A DNA stretch of 64,000 nt from Arthrobacter horti (GCF_030731045.1 NZ_JAVALS010000007.1:62001-126000), one strand, 5' to 3'. Positions 51,560 to 60,229 are shown, counted from the stretch's first letter. Numbers and translations: made by a program. Notes: generated from the sequence alone by a model not told the origin.

Positions 51560-53467
51560 CTACTCGGCCGCGTCCTCCAGCACCTCACGCGCCTGGGCGA
51601 ATTGGGTGGTGTACAGCTCGGCGTAGCGCGCGCCGGCGGCCAGCAGTTCCTCATGCGTGCCGCGTTCCACGATCCGCCCGTCCTCCACCACCAGGATCTG
51701 GTCCGCGTCGCGGATGGTGGAGAGCCTGTGAGCGATGACGACGGCGGTGCGGCCTTCCAGCGCCGCGGTGAGGGCTTCCTGCACCGCGGCCTCGTTGCTG
51801 GAGTCCAGCGCGGCCGTCGCCTCATCCAGAATGACGACGCGCGGTGCCGCCACCAGAAGCCGCGCGATGGTCAGCCGCTGCCGTTCGCCGCCGGAAAGCC
51901 GGTACCCGCGCTCACCCACCACGGTGTCCAGACCGTCCGGCAAGGAGCGCACCATGTCCTCCAGCCGGGCCTGCCGCAGCGCCGCCCAGAGCTCGCCGTC
52001 GCTCGCCTCCGGCCGCGGCAGCCGCAGGTTGGAGCCGATCGTCTCGTGGAAGAGGTGACCGTCCTGCGTGACCATGCCGACCGCGTCGCGCAGGGAAGCG
52101 AAGCTCAGCTCCCGCACATCCAGCCCGTCCCCCGCGGCGCTCCCACCGATCCGGACAGCGCCGGAGTCCGTGTCGTACAGCCGCGCCAGCAGCTGCGCCA
52201 CCGTGGACTTGCCCGCGCCGGAGGAACCGACCAGGGCCACCGTCTGCCCCGGCTCCGCCCGGAAACTGATGCCGTGCAGCACCTCTTCCCCACCGCGGGA
52301 GTCCAGGACCGCGACGTCCTCCAGCGACGCCAGAGACACCTGATCAGCGGAGGGATAAGAGAAGCGGACGTCCTGGAACTCCACGGCCAGTGGCCCGGCC
52401 GGCAGCGCCGCCGGCTTCGCGGGCTCCTTGATCAGGGGGTCCAGGTCCAGCACCTCGAAGACCCGCTCAAAGCTCACCAGTGCGCTCATGATCTCCACGC
52501 GGGCGTTGCTGAGCCCGGTGAGCGGCACATAGAGGCGCGTGAGCAGCAGAGCCAGCACGACGACGTCGCCGGCTCCCAGCGTCCCGTGCAGCGCCAGCCA
52601 ACCGCCGACGCCGTACACGAGCGCGAGTGCCAGCGAGGACACCAGCGTGAGGGTGGTGAGGAAGACGAACTGGAGCATGGCGGTACGCACGCCGATGTCG
52701 CGGACGCGGTGCGCCCGGGTTTCGAACTCGCGGGATTCGTCCGCGGGACGGCCGAACAGCTTGATCAGGGTGGCGCCCGGCGCGGAGAAGCGTTCGGTCA
52801 TCTGCGTCCCCATGGAGGCGTTCTGTTCGGCGGCCTCGCGGCGCAGCGCCGCGAGCCGTCCGCCCATGAGACGCGCCGGCACCAGGAAGAGGGGAAGCAG
52901 CACGACCGCCAGGAGCGTGACCAGCCAGGACTTGTCGATCATCACCACGAGCGTGAGGATCAGAGACACCAGGTTGCTGACCACGGAGGAGAGCGTCCCG
53001 GCGAAGGCCGCCTGGGCGCCCACCACGTCGTTGTTGAGACGGCTGACCAGGGCGCCCGTGCGGGTCCGCGTGAAGAACGCCACCGGCATCTTCTGCACGT
53101 GATCGAACACCGCCGTCCGCAAGTCCAGGATCACACCTTCGCCGATCGTGGCGGAGAACCAGCGCACCACCAGTCCCACGCCGGCCTCCCCGACGGCGAC
53201 GACGGCGATCAGCACCGCGAGACGGACCACCAGTCCCGCGTCCTTGCCTCCGACGATGGCGTCCACCACCTGGCCGGCGAGCAGCGGGGTGGCCACCGCG
53301 AGGATGGCGGCGACGATGGAGAGCAGCACGAACGCCACGAGCTTGGCACGGTGCGGGACGGCGAACGTCAGCACACGGCGGATGGTGGCGCGGGAGAACG
53401 GGCGGCGGCCCGCTTTGGCACGGCCGAGATTGTGCAGGGACATCATGGCCACACGGTCCATGCTCAT
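51560..53467 (-). CDS. ABC exporter, MsbA/LmrA-like, 635 aa
   Basis: Half-transporter: six membrane helices in residues 30-310, then a nucleotide-binding domain with Walker A (VGSSGAGKST), the signature RLSGGERQR, Walker B (VVILDEATAALD) and a His switch (VIAHRLST). ATG at 53467 has AGGAGGAACTCCC before it. It is high in G/C and typical of the chromosomal background, unlike the ABC gene at 24.6 kb. Relatives export lipids, peptides or drugs. Lack of neighbours in the same operon gives no substrate clue. Confidence 0.9.
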   Translation of the reverse strand: MSMDRVAMMSLHNLGRAKAGRRPFSRATIRRVLTFAVPHRAKLVAFVLLSIVAAILAVATPLLAGQVVDAIVGGKDAGLVVRLAVLIAVVAVGEAGVGLVVRWFSATIGEGVILDLRTAVFDHVQKMPVAFFTRTRTGALVSRLNNDVVGAQAAFAGTLSSVVSNLVSLILTLVVMIDKSWLVTLLAVVLLPLFLVPARLMGGRLAALRREAAEQNASMGTQMTERFSAPGATLIKLFGRPADESREFETRAHRVRDIGVRTAMLQFVFLTTLTLVSSLALALVYGVGGWLALHGTLGAGDVVVLALLLTRLYVPLTGLSNARVEIMSALVSFERVFEVLDLDPLIKEPAKPAALPAGPLAVEFQDVRFSYPSADQVSLASLEDVAVLDSRGGEEVLHGISFRAEPGQTVALVGSSGAGKSTVAQLLARLYDTDSGAVRIGGSAAGDGLDVRELSFASLRDAVGMVTQDGHLFHETIGSNLRLPRPEASDGELWAALRQARLEDMVRSLPDGLDTVVGERGYRLSGGERQRLTIARLLVAAPRVVILDEATAALDSSNEAAVQEALTAALEGRTAVVIAHRLSTIRDADQILVVEDGRIVERGTHEELLAAGARYAELYTTQFAQAREVLEDAAE

Positions 53468-53539
53468 GGGAGTTCCTCCTTGGCGTCCACGCCGTTGGCG
53501 CTCCCCGGCGCCGTGCCGTCAGACGCGGCCGGAGGCGCT

Positions 53540-53864
53540 GGACTCAACAGCACATAGAAGAGCCCGCCGCTCCGGATTTGGGGGGTATTCGGCGCGGCGG
53601 GCTCCGGGCAAAGACTCTAACAGAGCCTTTAAGGCCCACGCAACGGCACTGGTCAGAGGTGGGTTCCCGGGCAGCGTGGCCGCACGGACCTCATCCGCGG
53701 GCTCTCAGCGGGACGTCATATCCGAGGGTGCACTCACGGAAATACGCATCCCCAAGGAAGCTTTATCAAACGGTGATCTGATCACGGATGTATTTTCTAC
53801 AGAATATGGGATAATAGATGCGTATGATCGTGGCGTCTGGGGAGGCGCTCACACATTGGGGGGA
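53540..53864. other. Intergenic stretch with an A/T-rich segment
   Basis: The divergent gap between the ABC exporter and aquaporin genes is about 685 bp long. The first part holds only the exporter promoter region. The part from about 53740 to 53830 is distinctly A/T-rich and includes GATAAT (53810-53815), a possible -10 box on the plus strand without a good -35. An open frame crosses it but has rare codons (ATA, TTA) and no start signal, so I do not call a gene. Confidence 0.4.
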
Positions 53865-53907
53865 TGAGCGGCGGCGGACCGGGGGGTTCGCCACCGCTCA
53901 GCCTTTT
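53865..53907 (+). terminator. Orphan rho-independent terminator
   Basis: TGAGCGG pairs with CCGCTCA, then after one mismatch GGCG with CGCC, loop of 12 nt, followed by GCCTTTT. No plus-strand gene precedes it. It may end a short transcript starting after the GATAAT at 53810 or attenuate the aquaporin gene. Confidence 0.65.
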
Positions 53908-54152
53908 AACCGGCCGTTCCGGAGGATCGCCACCCCATCGGGGAGCGCGGAAGTCACAGCTGCAGGCCTCTCATGACCGCTTTGACGGCGATCCGTCAGC
54001 AATTCCGCGGGGCACCGGCCCCCGGACAGTCATTTTTGCAGGCCTTGAGGCAATTCTTCCACCTCGGCCGATCCGCCTTGGAGTCCATTTGCGGTGCTTC
54101 ATATCATTACTCCGTTCCTCCGCCCGACGCCGTGCCCCGCGAAAGAAAGCTG

Positions 54153-54935
54153 ATGCCCAGAACTCCGACCTCCGCTGAGCCCGCCACCGTCGCCGAGTTC
54201 AGTGACGAGCCGTCCGTGGCGGTCAAGCTCACCGCTGAGCTGGTGGGAGCCTTCATGATCACCTTCACGGTGATCGGCACGGCACTGTTCACCGTGGGCT
54301 TCGAACGTGGCCAGGGTGCGCTCAACGTGGGGTTCCTGGGGGTCTCCCTGGCCCTCGGGTTCATCGTCACCGCGGGAATCTACGCGTTCGGCCCGATCTC
54401 GGGCGGCCATATGAACCCCGCGGTGACCCTGGGGTTCGCCGCCGCCGGACGCTTCGCCTGGAAGGACGTGCCGGGCCACATCGCGGCCCAGACCGTGGGT
54501 TCCGTCCTGGGCACCACGGCTCTGGCCGGAGTCCTGGCCGGTGGTAAGGAAGGGGCCCTCGCCGAGGCTCAGCGGAGCGGCTTCGTCTCCAGCGGCTGGG
54601 GCGAGTTCTCCCCCGGCGGCTTCGGGATCGGCTCATTCTTCATCATCGAGACCATCGCCACCGCTCTGTATCTCACGGTCATCCTGGCGGTCACGGGCAG
54701 ACGCGGTGCCGGGAAGTTCGCCCCCCTGGCCATCGGCCTGACCCTGGTGGTGATCGCCATGATGGCCATTCCGGTCACCAACGGTTCTTTCAACCCGGCC
54801 CGCTCCGTCGCCACCGCCCTCTTCGGCGGCGGGACCGCGCTGGCGCAGCTCTGGGCATCCATCGTGGCCCCGGCGACCGGCGCTCTGATCGCCGGTTTCG
54901 CCCACAAGACACTCTTCGAACGGGACGCCCGCTAG
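54153..54935 (+). CDS. Aquaporin/glycerol facilitator (MIP family), 260 aa
   Basis: Six-helix channel with both NPA boxes: GGHMNPAVTLG and GSFNPARSVATALFGG. ATG at 54153 follows a GAAAGAAAG purine stretch; the first 60 in-frame codons upstream are unsupported. The charged N-terminus is short. The pattern after the second NPA (an Arg directly following) fits a water or small-solute channel; AqpZ-type is likely but glycerol uptake is not excluded. It ends in a CTAG shared with the stop of the convergent MoeA-like gene. Confidence 0.92.
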   Translation: MPRTPTSAEPATVAEFSDEPSVAVKLTAELVGAFMITFTVIGTALFTVGFERGQGALNVGFLGVSLALGFIVTAGIYAFGPISGGHMNPAVTLGFAAAGRFAWKDVPGHIAAQTVGSVLGTTALAGVLAGGKEGALAEAQRSGFVSSGWGEFSPGGFGIGSFFIIETIATALYLTVILAVTGRRGAGKFAPLAIGLTLVVIAMMAIPVTNGSFNPARSVATALFGGGTALAQLWASIVAPATGALIAGFAHKTLFERDAR

Positions 54936-56374
54936 GACGACGGCGCCCGCAGGGAGTCCCAGTCCTGTGCTTCCCAGTCGATGGGGCCGGTTGCCGCGGC
55001 GTTCCGCGAGGTCCGCGCCGCTGAGGTGCGGGCGTTCGACGCGCGGCGGGCCGGGCTCTCGGGTGTGGCAGGCGCACGGGCGCCCTCCGGCGCTCCGTCC
55101 CGGTCCACGGTCAGCCAGGGCAGCGGAAGCGCCAGGACGTCGTCGCCCATCCGGAGCCCGTGCGGCGGAAGCGCCAAGAGGAGCGCGGCATCCGCCCAGT
55201 CACGAAGGCTCCCGTCCGTCCCGCAAGGCGAGGCCATTCCGAAGACGCTGCGCCCGGGCACAAGATGCGTCGGCAACAGCCGCGCCTCGTACGCGCTGCC
55301 GAACGGAACGGGGCGTGGAGCCGGCGTGACCCGGCTGCGCAGGGCGTCCAGGAGCGGGCCGCCCAGGACGGCCAGGGCCGTCAACGCCTCCCCCGGGGTT
55401 CCCGGCAGTCCCAGGACGTGTCTCCCATCGGGCAGGGCACTCACCAAGGCGCTCCGTGCCGGCGTGGTGGACAGCCCGTCCACCACGGGCTCCGCCCCGA
55501 GATCCTCCAGGGCGGCACGCAAAGCATCCTCTTCGCCGTCGCCCGTTCCGCCGATCGTCAGCACGACGTCCGGGAGCACGGCCGCGCCGTCGGCGTCCTC
55601 ACTCAGTGCCCGCAGCCAGTCAGCCCGGGTGACACCGATCCTGGACCGGGCGGCCACCCGTGCCCCCATGCCCCGCAGCAGCGGCTCCAGCACCGGTCCC
55701 AGGGCGTCGCGGTCCTCATCGGGTGCGGCAAGGCCCGCGGACTGCAAGTGCCCGGACTGGATGATGTGCACCAGCGGACGCGGCAGCACGGGCACCGTGC
55801 CCAGTCCGGCCTCCGCCAGCCGTGCCAGCCTGCCCGGGCCGAGCAGGTCCCCGGCCCGGGCCAGGCTCTCCCCCGCCGACGCCGCCGCACCGGCGACCAT
55901 GATGTTCTCACCGTTCCGGGGCGCGCCGGGTCGCGCGCCGGCCGAGCGCTCCACGACGGCCAGCCCTTCGGCGTCGAGCCCGATCCGGACCTCCCCGGAC
56001 GGCAGCACAGCCTTGGTTCCGGGCGGCACGGCACGGCCTTTGCCGACAAGACCTGCCTGATGGGCGGAGAGCCTCGCGCCGGGTTCGGCGATGATCCACG
56101 GGCCGCTGCCGTTGACGGCCCAGCCGTCGACGGCGGAGCGGGACTCCGCTGGACTGTGAACCGGCGCCGTGACCTCCTGGGCCACGCGGAGCCCATGGCT
56201 CTCCCCAAGGGCCACATGCACCGGGCTGAGCGGCTCGACGCGCGCGGTGATCGCTGCGTGCGCCTCAATCCAGTCCGGACGGAGGTGCGTCTCCTCCGGA
56301 CCCGTGCGAGGCTCAGAACTCGTCAAAGACCCGGGCCGTGGGGACACCGGCAGGGGCCCGTTCACTCCGGTCAC
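54932..56374 (-). CDS. MoeA-like molybdenum-cofactor protein, degenerate, 480 aa
   Basis: Resembles molybdopterin molybdenumtransferase: the SAVDGWAV box (SAMDGYA in MoeA), a central domain with VLTIGGTGDGEEDAL where MoeA has TSGG-S-G, and GLPGTPGEALTAL in place of GLPGNPVSAL. Several canonical residues are changed, and a poorly conserved Arg/Ala-rich tail of about 50 residues ends the protein. The start is uncertain: GTG 56374 is taken, GTG 56365 is an alternative. No other moa or moe genes are in the window, so its activity may have diverged. Confidence 0.75.
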   Translation of the reverse strand: MTGVNGPLPVSPRPGSLTSSEPRTGPEETHLRPDWIEAHAAITARVEPLSPVHVALGESHGLRVAQEVTAPVHSPAESRSAVDGWAVNGSGPWIIAEPGARLSAHQAGLVGKGRAVPPGTKAVLPSGEVRIGLDAEGLAVVERSAGARPGAPRNGENIMVAGAAASAGESLARAGDLLGPGRLARLAEAGLGTVPVLPRPLVHIIQSGHLQSAGLAAPDEDRDALGPVLEPLLRGMGARVAARSRIGVTRADWLRALSEDADGAAVLPDVVLTIGGTGDGEEDALRAALEDLGAEPVVDGLSTTPARSALVSALPDGRHVLGLPGTPGEALTALAVLGGPLLDALRSRVTPAPRPVPFGSAYEARLLPTHLVPGRSVFGMASPCGTDGSLRDWADAALLLALPPHGLRMGDDVLALPLPWLTVDRDGAPEGARAPATPESPARRASNARTSAARTSRNAAATGPIDWEAQDWDSLRAPSS

Positions 56375-56457
56375 TGCCAACGCGTCCCACCGTCCTGTTC
56401 CTGTCCCCGGCCGTTTCCCACAGCCTAGTACCCGGCCGCGGGCATCCCGGGGCGGCG

Positions 56458-56958
56458 TCAGGCGGCGTGTTCGCCCGGCAGGAACTCGCTCCACTCAGGT
56501 GTGGGCCGTTCGAGTTCCCGGATCTGCCACACGGTTCCGACGGGGGGCTGGGGTGAGAACCGCAGCTTCCAGCCCATCTCCGCCGGCGTGTGATCGCCCT
56601 TGGTGTTGTTGCACACCAGGCAGCAGGCCACCAGGTTCTCCCAGCTGTCCTTGCCGCCGCGCGAGCGCGGAAGGATGTGGTCGATGGTGTGCGCAGGCTT
56701 GGCGCAATAGCCGCAGCGATGACCGTCGCGGCGCAGCACCCCGCGGCGGCTCACCGCGGACGCCGCGGCGTACCGGGGTCTGATATACCGGTTCAGCAGG
56801 ATCACGGATGGCCTGGAGAGCACCTGCCGTGGCCCGACGACCGGCTCGCCGCCTTCGGCCACCACACTGGCCTTTCCGGCCAGCACCAGGACCAGCGCGC
56901 GGCGGAAGGTGACCACCGCGAGCGGTTCATATCCAGCATTCAGAACGAGAGTGCGCAT
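56458..56958 (-). CDS. HNH endonuclease, 166 aa
   Basis: Compact HNH protein common in actinobacteria, starting MRTLVLNAGYEPL. The catalytic region is CGYCAKPAHTIDHILPRSRGG followed by ENLVACCLVCNNTKGD, with two CxxC zinc ligands around the His-Asn-His core. ATG at 56958 is preceded by GAGG at 7 bp; an upstream ATG two codons earlier has the motif too close. A stand-alone gene; its biological target is unknown, and it need not act in phage defence. Confidence 0.9.
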   Translation of the reverse strand: MRTLVLNAGYEPLAVVTFRRALVLVLAGKASVVAEGGEPVVGPRQVLSRPSVILLNRYIRPRYAAASAVSRRGVLRRDGHRCGYCAKPAHTIDHILPRSRGGKDSWENLVACCLVCNNTKGDHTPAEMGWKLRFSPQPPVGTVWQIRELERPTPEWSEFLPGEHAA

Positions 56959-57177
56959 GCGCATACCTCTTCACGGCCGCACCCGTCAGGGGCACGAGGG
57001 CCGGCTGCCCCCGGCGTGTCCGGGCTATGGATCGACATAACCAGCCTAAACACGCCCGGGCGCGTGCGCGACGGCCTTGACCACATTGCGGACGTGTCGC
57101 ACCAAGAGTTCACGCCCCGTTGGCGTCGCGGTCCCCTCCCCGGCGCCCCACGGCGAGGAGCAGGAGTCCGGAAACGA

Positions 57178-57209
57178 CCGAGGGCCCCGTCACCAGACGG
57201 GGCCCTCGG
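57178..57209 (-). terminator. Terminator after the NlpC/P60 gene
   Basis: CCGAGGGCCCCGTC pairs with GACGGGGCCCTCGG around ACCA, 30 bp downstream of the stop codon. On the minus strand TCGTTTCC follows. Confidence 0.8.
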
Positions 57210-57237
57210 AAGAGGATCGGAAGAGGTCCTGGAGAAA

Positions 57238-58002
57238 TCAGCCGCCGACGCGGATGAAGACCGGGCCGGAGCCCAGGAAGGCCGTGGCGACGACCGTGTC
57301 GCCACCGAGCCAGCCACCGTGCACGGCCTGGCCGTTGCCGATGTAGACGGCGATGTGCGGAACACCGGCACCCGCGTCGTTGTAGTAGATCAGGTCGCCC
57401 GGCTGAGCTTCGGCGGCGGAGACCGTACGGCCGAGGGACATGTAGCCGGCGGGCCAGTCGTGGAAGTTGATTCCGACGGCGCGCAGAGCATTGGAGACAA
57501 GGGCGGTGCAGTCCTGGTGGACGCCCAGCTGAGCCAGAGCGGCTGCGGCGATCGCAGCGCCCTTGCCCGTGGCGGCGGCCACGTTGACAGCGGCCGGGGC
57601 CTGCTGAGTGGAGGCCACGGGGCCGGCGGTCACGGCCGCGTTGCCCTGCGCGTTCACCGTGTTGGACTGGGCGTCGACCGCCGGAGTCTCAACGACGGGA
57701 GCCGGCTCGGACGTCACGGAGGTGCGCACGAAGCTCAGCTTGGCGCTGGAGGAAGCGACGACGGCCTTCGGAGCGGCCTGCACCTCAAGGGCGGTCGCTG
57801 CGGAGGCGTCACGCTGGACGTTGGTCTCCGCGGCGTTCGCGGCGATGCCGCCGGTGAGAACGAGACCCGAAGCGGCTGCGATGACGGCAGCCTGACGGCC
57901 CATGGATCCTGCGTTGGAGGACACGGCCTTGGAGATCTCAAGAAGCGAAGTGGTGGGTGCCTGCTTTGCGCGATGGCGCGCAGAGGTAGTGCCAAAAGAC
58001 AA
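57238..58002 (-). CDS. NlpC/P60-family cell-wall hydrolase, 254 aa
   Basis: Secreted endopeptidase cleaving peptidoglycan stem peptides. An N-terminal hydrophobic signal (about residues 36-56), a Ser/Ala/Pro/Val-rich linker with KLSFVRTSVTS, and a C-terminal NlpC/P60 domain with catalytic cysteine (HQDCTALVSNALR) and histidine (VPHIAVYIG). The TTG at 58002 follows GGGAGAGGCTTTCC and is preferred because all upstream codons lie in a riboswitch leader. A ydaO-type leader, a -10/-35 promoter and a possible MtrA site lie upstream. The linker motif recurs in the M23 gene next door. Confidence 0.87.
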   Translation of the reverse strand: MSFGTTSARHRAKQAPTTSLLEISKAVSSNAGSMGRQAAVIAAASGLVLTGGIAANAAETNVQRDASAATALEVQAAPKAVVASSSAKLSFVRTSVTSEPAPVVETPAVDAQSNTVNAQGNAAVTAGPVASTQQAPAAVNVAAATGKGAAIAAAALAQLGVHQDCTALVSNALRAVGINFHDWPAGYMSLGRTVSAAEAQPGDLIYYNDAGAGVPHIAVYIGNGQAVHGGWLGGDTVVATAFLGSGPVFIRVGG

Positions 58003-58015
58003 AGGAAAGCCTCTC

Positions 58016-58195
58016 CCGATGCCTGCGAGGTGAGCTGTCGGGTTCGGATGGGAGCCATCCGGCCGCCGGTCACCATACGGTGCGCCACGCGACTTAACCC
58101 CAAGGCCTTGTCTCCAAGACCGGAAAGTGGGTCCCCCGCCTCTGCCATGCGAAATTGTTTCGAACGGACCTTGGCAGATGGCAGAGCTCGGCAAT
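58016..58195 (-). promoter_or_regulatory. c-di-AMP riboswitch (ydaO/yuaA type), leader of NlpC/P60 gene
   Basis: Read towards the gene, it contains the blocks GGGGGACCCAC, CCTTGGGGTTAA and CCGAACCCGACAGCTCACCTCGCAGGC, matching the conserved core of ydaO riboswitches. These bind c-di-AMP and usually lower expression of cell-wall and osmotic genes. It ends next to the ribosome binding site of the hydrolase. A second copy lies before the M23 gene. Confidence 0.85.
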
Positions 58196-58231
58196 CCCAC
58201 CAAGGGCTCCTCCCCTTACGGGAAGTCGCGA

Positions 58232-58259
58232 TTTATAAGTTACAGGAGTCGCGGCCCAA
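58232..58259 (-). promoter_or_regulatory. Promoter of the NlpC/P60 gene
   Basis: On the minus strand TTGGGC and TATAAA are separated by 16 bp. Transcription would begin near 58225, giving the 220-nt leader that contains the riboswitch. Confidence 0.6.
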
Positions 58260-58260
58260 T

Positions 58261-58276
58261 GTCACATTCAGGTTAC
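58261..58276 (-). promoter_or_regulatory. Possible MtrA-type direct repeat
   Basis: On the minus strand GTAAC-CTGAAT-GTGAC stands immediately upstream of the -35. MtrA-type regulators bind GTAAC direct repeats with 6-bp spacing and control cell-wall hydrolase genes in actinobacteria. One half-site has a mismatch. Confidence 0.45.
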
Positions 58277-58328
58277 GGAGGGCCGATTGCGACTGAGCGC
58301 GAACTCTTGGTTCAGAGCCAGCCGGAGA

Positions 58329-59147
58329 TCAGAGCCAGCCGGCCGGATCGACGACCTGGCCGTTGACCATGACCTCGAAGTGGAGGTGGCATCCGGTGGA
58401 GGCGCCCGTGGTGCCGCTGAGGGCCACCTGATCGCCGCGCTGGACCGTCTGGCCTTGCTGAACGCTGAACGAGCTCAGGTGGTTGTACGTGGTCTCCAGA
58501 CCATTCCCGTGGTCCACCACCACGCGGTTGCCACCGCCGGTGTTGTCCCAGCCGACAAACACGACCTTGCCCGCGGCGGCGGCCATGACGCTGCTGCCGC
58601 ACTGGGCCACGAGGTCCTCACCCCGGTGAAAGTCCGAGGGACCGCCGAGCGGGTTGATGCGCCAGCCGAAGGGGGATGCCTGGGTCAGGGTGGCGAGGGG
58701 CCATCCCAGGGTGCCTTTGGCGGCAGCCGGGGTGACCGTGCCGGACTGGGCGATCATGAGTTCCTTGAGGCGGGCATCCGGGTCCTTGATGGTCGCGGAG
58801 GAGGTGCGGCTGAAGGAGATGCGGGCACTGGCGGAGGCAGTGACAGGAGCCTGAGCTGCGGAGGCGCTGATGGAGGCAGTGTCCTGCCCCTGATCTTTGA
58901 CCCCGGCGCCGGCCAGAGGGCCGGATGTCGCCGGGAAGGCGACGGTCAGGGCGAGACCGCCGGCGGCGAGGGCGAGGCCGCCCTTGTGGATGATCCCGCT
59001 CTTGGCGGCGAGGTCGGCCACCTGCTGCAGCGGGCCCTTGCGCTTGGACTTACGGGGGGCGCCGCCGACGACGCTTCGGGCCGTTCCCGCGGCGGCGGTC
59101 ACGGCTTCACTGGCGCGACGGCGGCCGCGTAGCTTCTCGGTGCTCAC
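58329..59147 (-). CDS. M23-family peptidoglycan endopeptidase, 272 aa
   Basis: LytM-type zinc endopeptidase. The catalytic motifs are H-x3-D in FHRGEDLVAQC and HLHFE in TGCHLHFEVMV, both needed for zinc binding. The N-terminus is a long basic segment, then a hydrophobic export signal (about residues 57-75), then a linker containing ISFSRTSSAT similar to the NlpC/P60 neighbour. GTG at 59147 follows GAGAGGG. A ydaO-type riboswitch precedes it. The last codons are duplicated just after the stop (a 17-bp repeat), without affecting the frame. Confidence 0.9.
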   Translation of the reverse strand: MSTEKLRGRRRASEAVTAAAGTARSVVGGAPRKSKRKGPLQQVADLAAKSGIIHKGGLALAAGGLALTVAFPATSGPLAGAGVKDQGQDTASISASAAQAPVTASASARISFSRTSSATIKDPDARLKELMIAQSGTVTPAAAKGTLGWPLATLTQASPFGWRINPLGGPSDFHRGEDLVAQCGSSVMAAAAGKVVFVGWDNTGGGNRVVVDHGNGLETTYNHLSSFSVQQGQTVQRGDQVALSGTTGASTGCHLHFEVMVNGQVVDPAGWL

Positions 59148-59164
59148 GTGTATTTCCCTCTCAT

Positions 59165-59390
59165 GCCGCCTTCGAAGTTAGCTGTCGGATTCGGGCCAGA
59201 GAGTACGCTGCCCGGCTCGCGGAGGCACACGGAAAGCCCAGGGATACGGTCGCAGCCGTGCCGTGGATTCACCATTCGCCACCGCGGGCTTCACCCCAAG
59301 GCGTCCCGTTCCCGGGCCGCCGTAAGTGGTTCCTCCGCCTCTGCTGTGTGGTTCTTGAACCGGCTTCGCCAGCAGAGCTCGGCGTACGAA
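59165..59390 (-). promoter_or_regulatory. c-di-AMP riboswitch (ydaO/yuaA type), leader of M23 gene
   Basis: On the minus strand the conserved blocks GGCGGAGGAACCAC, CCTTGGGGTGAA and CCCGAATCCGACAGCTAACTTCGAAGGC are present in the right order, with a long variable arm between. The CGAGCTCTGCTG segment at the 5' end pairs with a later region, as in other ydaO leaders. Confidence 0.87.
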
Positions 59391-59424
59391 ACAGGTCACG
59401 CTTAGGTGTCAGCGCTAGGACAAA

Positions 59425-59444
59425 ACTATACGTGAAGCGCTTCA
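59425..59444 (-). promoter_or_regulatory. Promoter region of M23 gene with palindrome
   Basis: A TATAGT -10 box (59425-59430) lies next to the perfect palindrome TGAAGCGCTTCA (59433-59444), which falls in the spacer. LacI-type repressors bind similar sequences. No good -35 is visible. Confidence 0.4.
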
Positions 59445-59533
59445 AGAGTAATAAATTCGTTATCTATTGTGTGGATAAACTCACGCTCCGGGAGTCCCCC
59501 GTCGCGAGGCACCCGGCAACCCGGCGGAGGCGC

Positions 59534-60229
59534 TCAGCCCAGCGAGACGAAGACGTGCGAGGCGACGTCGGACGGCAGCTCCAACGCGCCGTCGATCCCG
59601 GCCACGCGGACCGCGATGTAGTCCCCTGCACGCTCCAGCGCCACCGTGGCGCCGGGGCGGATGCCGCCCTCGTCCAGCTGCTGCAGGAGCTCGGGCTCCA
59701 CCTGCGCCGGCTCGGCCAGGCGGCGGACGGTGACCACGGATTCCGGGGTGTATTCGGCCATCGCCTGCACCAGGGTCATGAGACCGGCCGCGAAGGGCTC
59801 TCCCTCCTGGCCGCCGATCTGCTCCAGGCCGGGAATCGGGTTGCCGTAGGGGGAATCCGTGGGACGGCCGAGCAGATCGAAGATGCGCCGCTCCACACGT
59901 TCGCTCATGACGTGCTCCCAGCGGCAGGCCTCATCATGCACGAAGGCCCAGTCGAGGCCGATCACGTCGGCGAGGAGGCGCTCGGCGAGCCGGTGCTTCC
60001 TCATGACTTCCACGGCGCGCCGGCGGCCGTGCGTGGTGAGCTCAAGATGGCGGTCCCCGGTGACGATCACCAGACCGTCACGCTCCATCCGGCCGATGGT
60101 CTGGGAGACGGTGGGGCCGGAATGGTGCAGGCGCTCGGCGATCCTCGCCCGCAACGGGACGATCTTCTCCTCTTCAAGCTCCAGGATGGTCCGCAGGTAC
60201 ATCTCCGTGGTGTCGATCAGATCCGTCAT
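59534..60229 (-). CDS. DtxR/IdeR-family metal-dependent repressor, 231 aa
   Basis: Iron- or manganese-activated repressor. An N-terminal winged helix (ARIAERLHHSGPTVSQTIGRMERDG) is followed by the dimerisation/metal-binding domain with HEACRWEHVMSERVE, containing the Cys/Glu/His ligands, and a C-terminal FeoA/SH3-like domain. The length matches IdeR-type proteins. It is divergent from serC across 321 bp, in which an A/T-rich patch (60384-60416) probably holds the promoter. The targets are not seen in this window. Confidence 0.93.
   Translation of the reverse strand: MTDLIDTTEMYLRTILELEEEKIVPLRARIAERLHHSGPTVSQTIGRMERDGLVIVTGDRHLELTTHGRRRAVEVMRKHRLAERLLADVIGLDWAFVHDEACRWEHVMSERVERRIFDLLGRPTDSPYGNPIPGLEQIGGQEGEPFAAGLMTLVQAMAEYTPESVVTVRRLAEPAQVEPELLQQLDEGGIRPGATVALERAGDYIAVRVAGIDGALELPSDVASHVFVSLG

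Noticed and set aside
53148..53867. Open frame running from the exporter antisense into the A/T-rich gap
   Set aside because: No start signal; rare codons; the first part is antisense to the ABC exporter.
58305..58345. 17-bp duplication at the stop of the M23 gene
   Set aside because: Direct repeat of the last codons; probably a small slippage event without functional effect.
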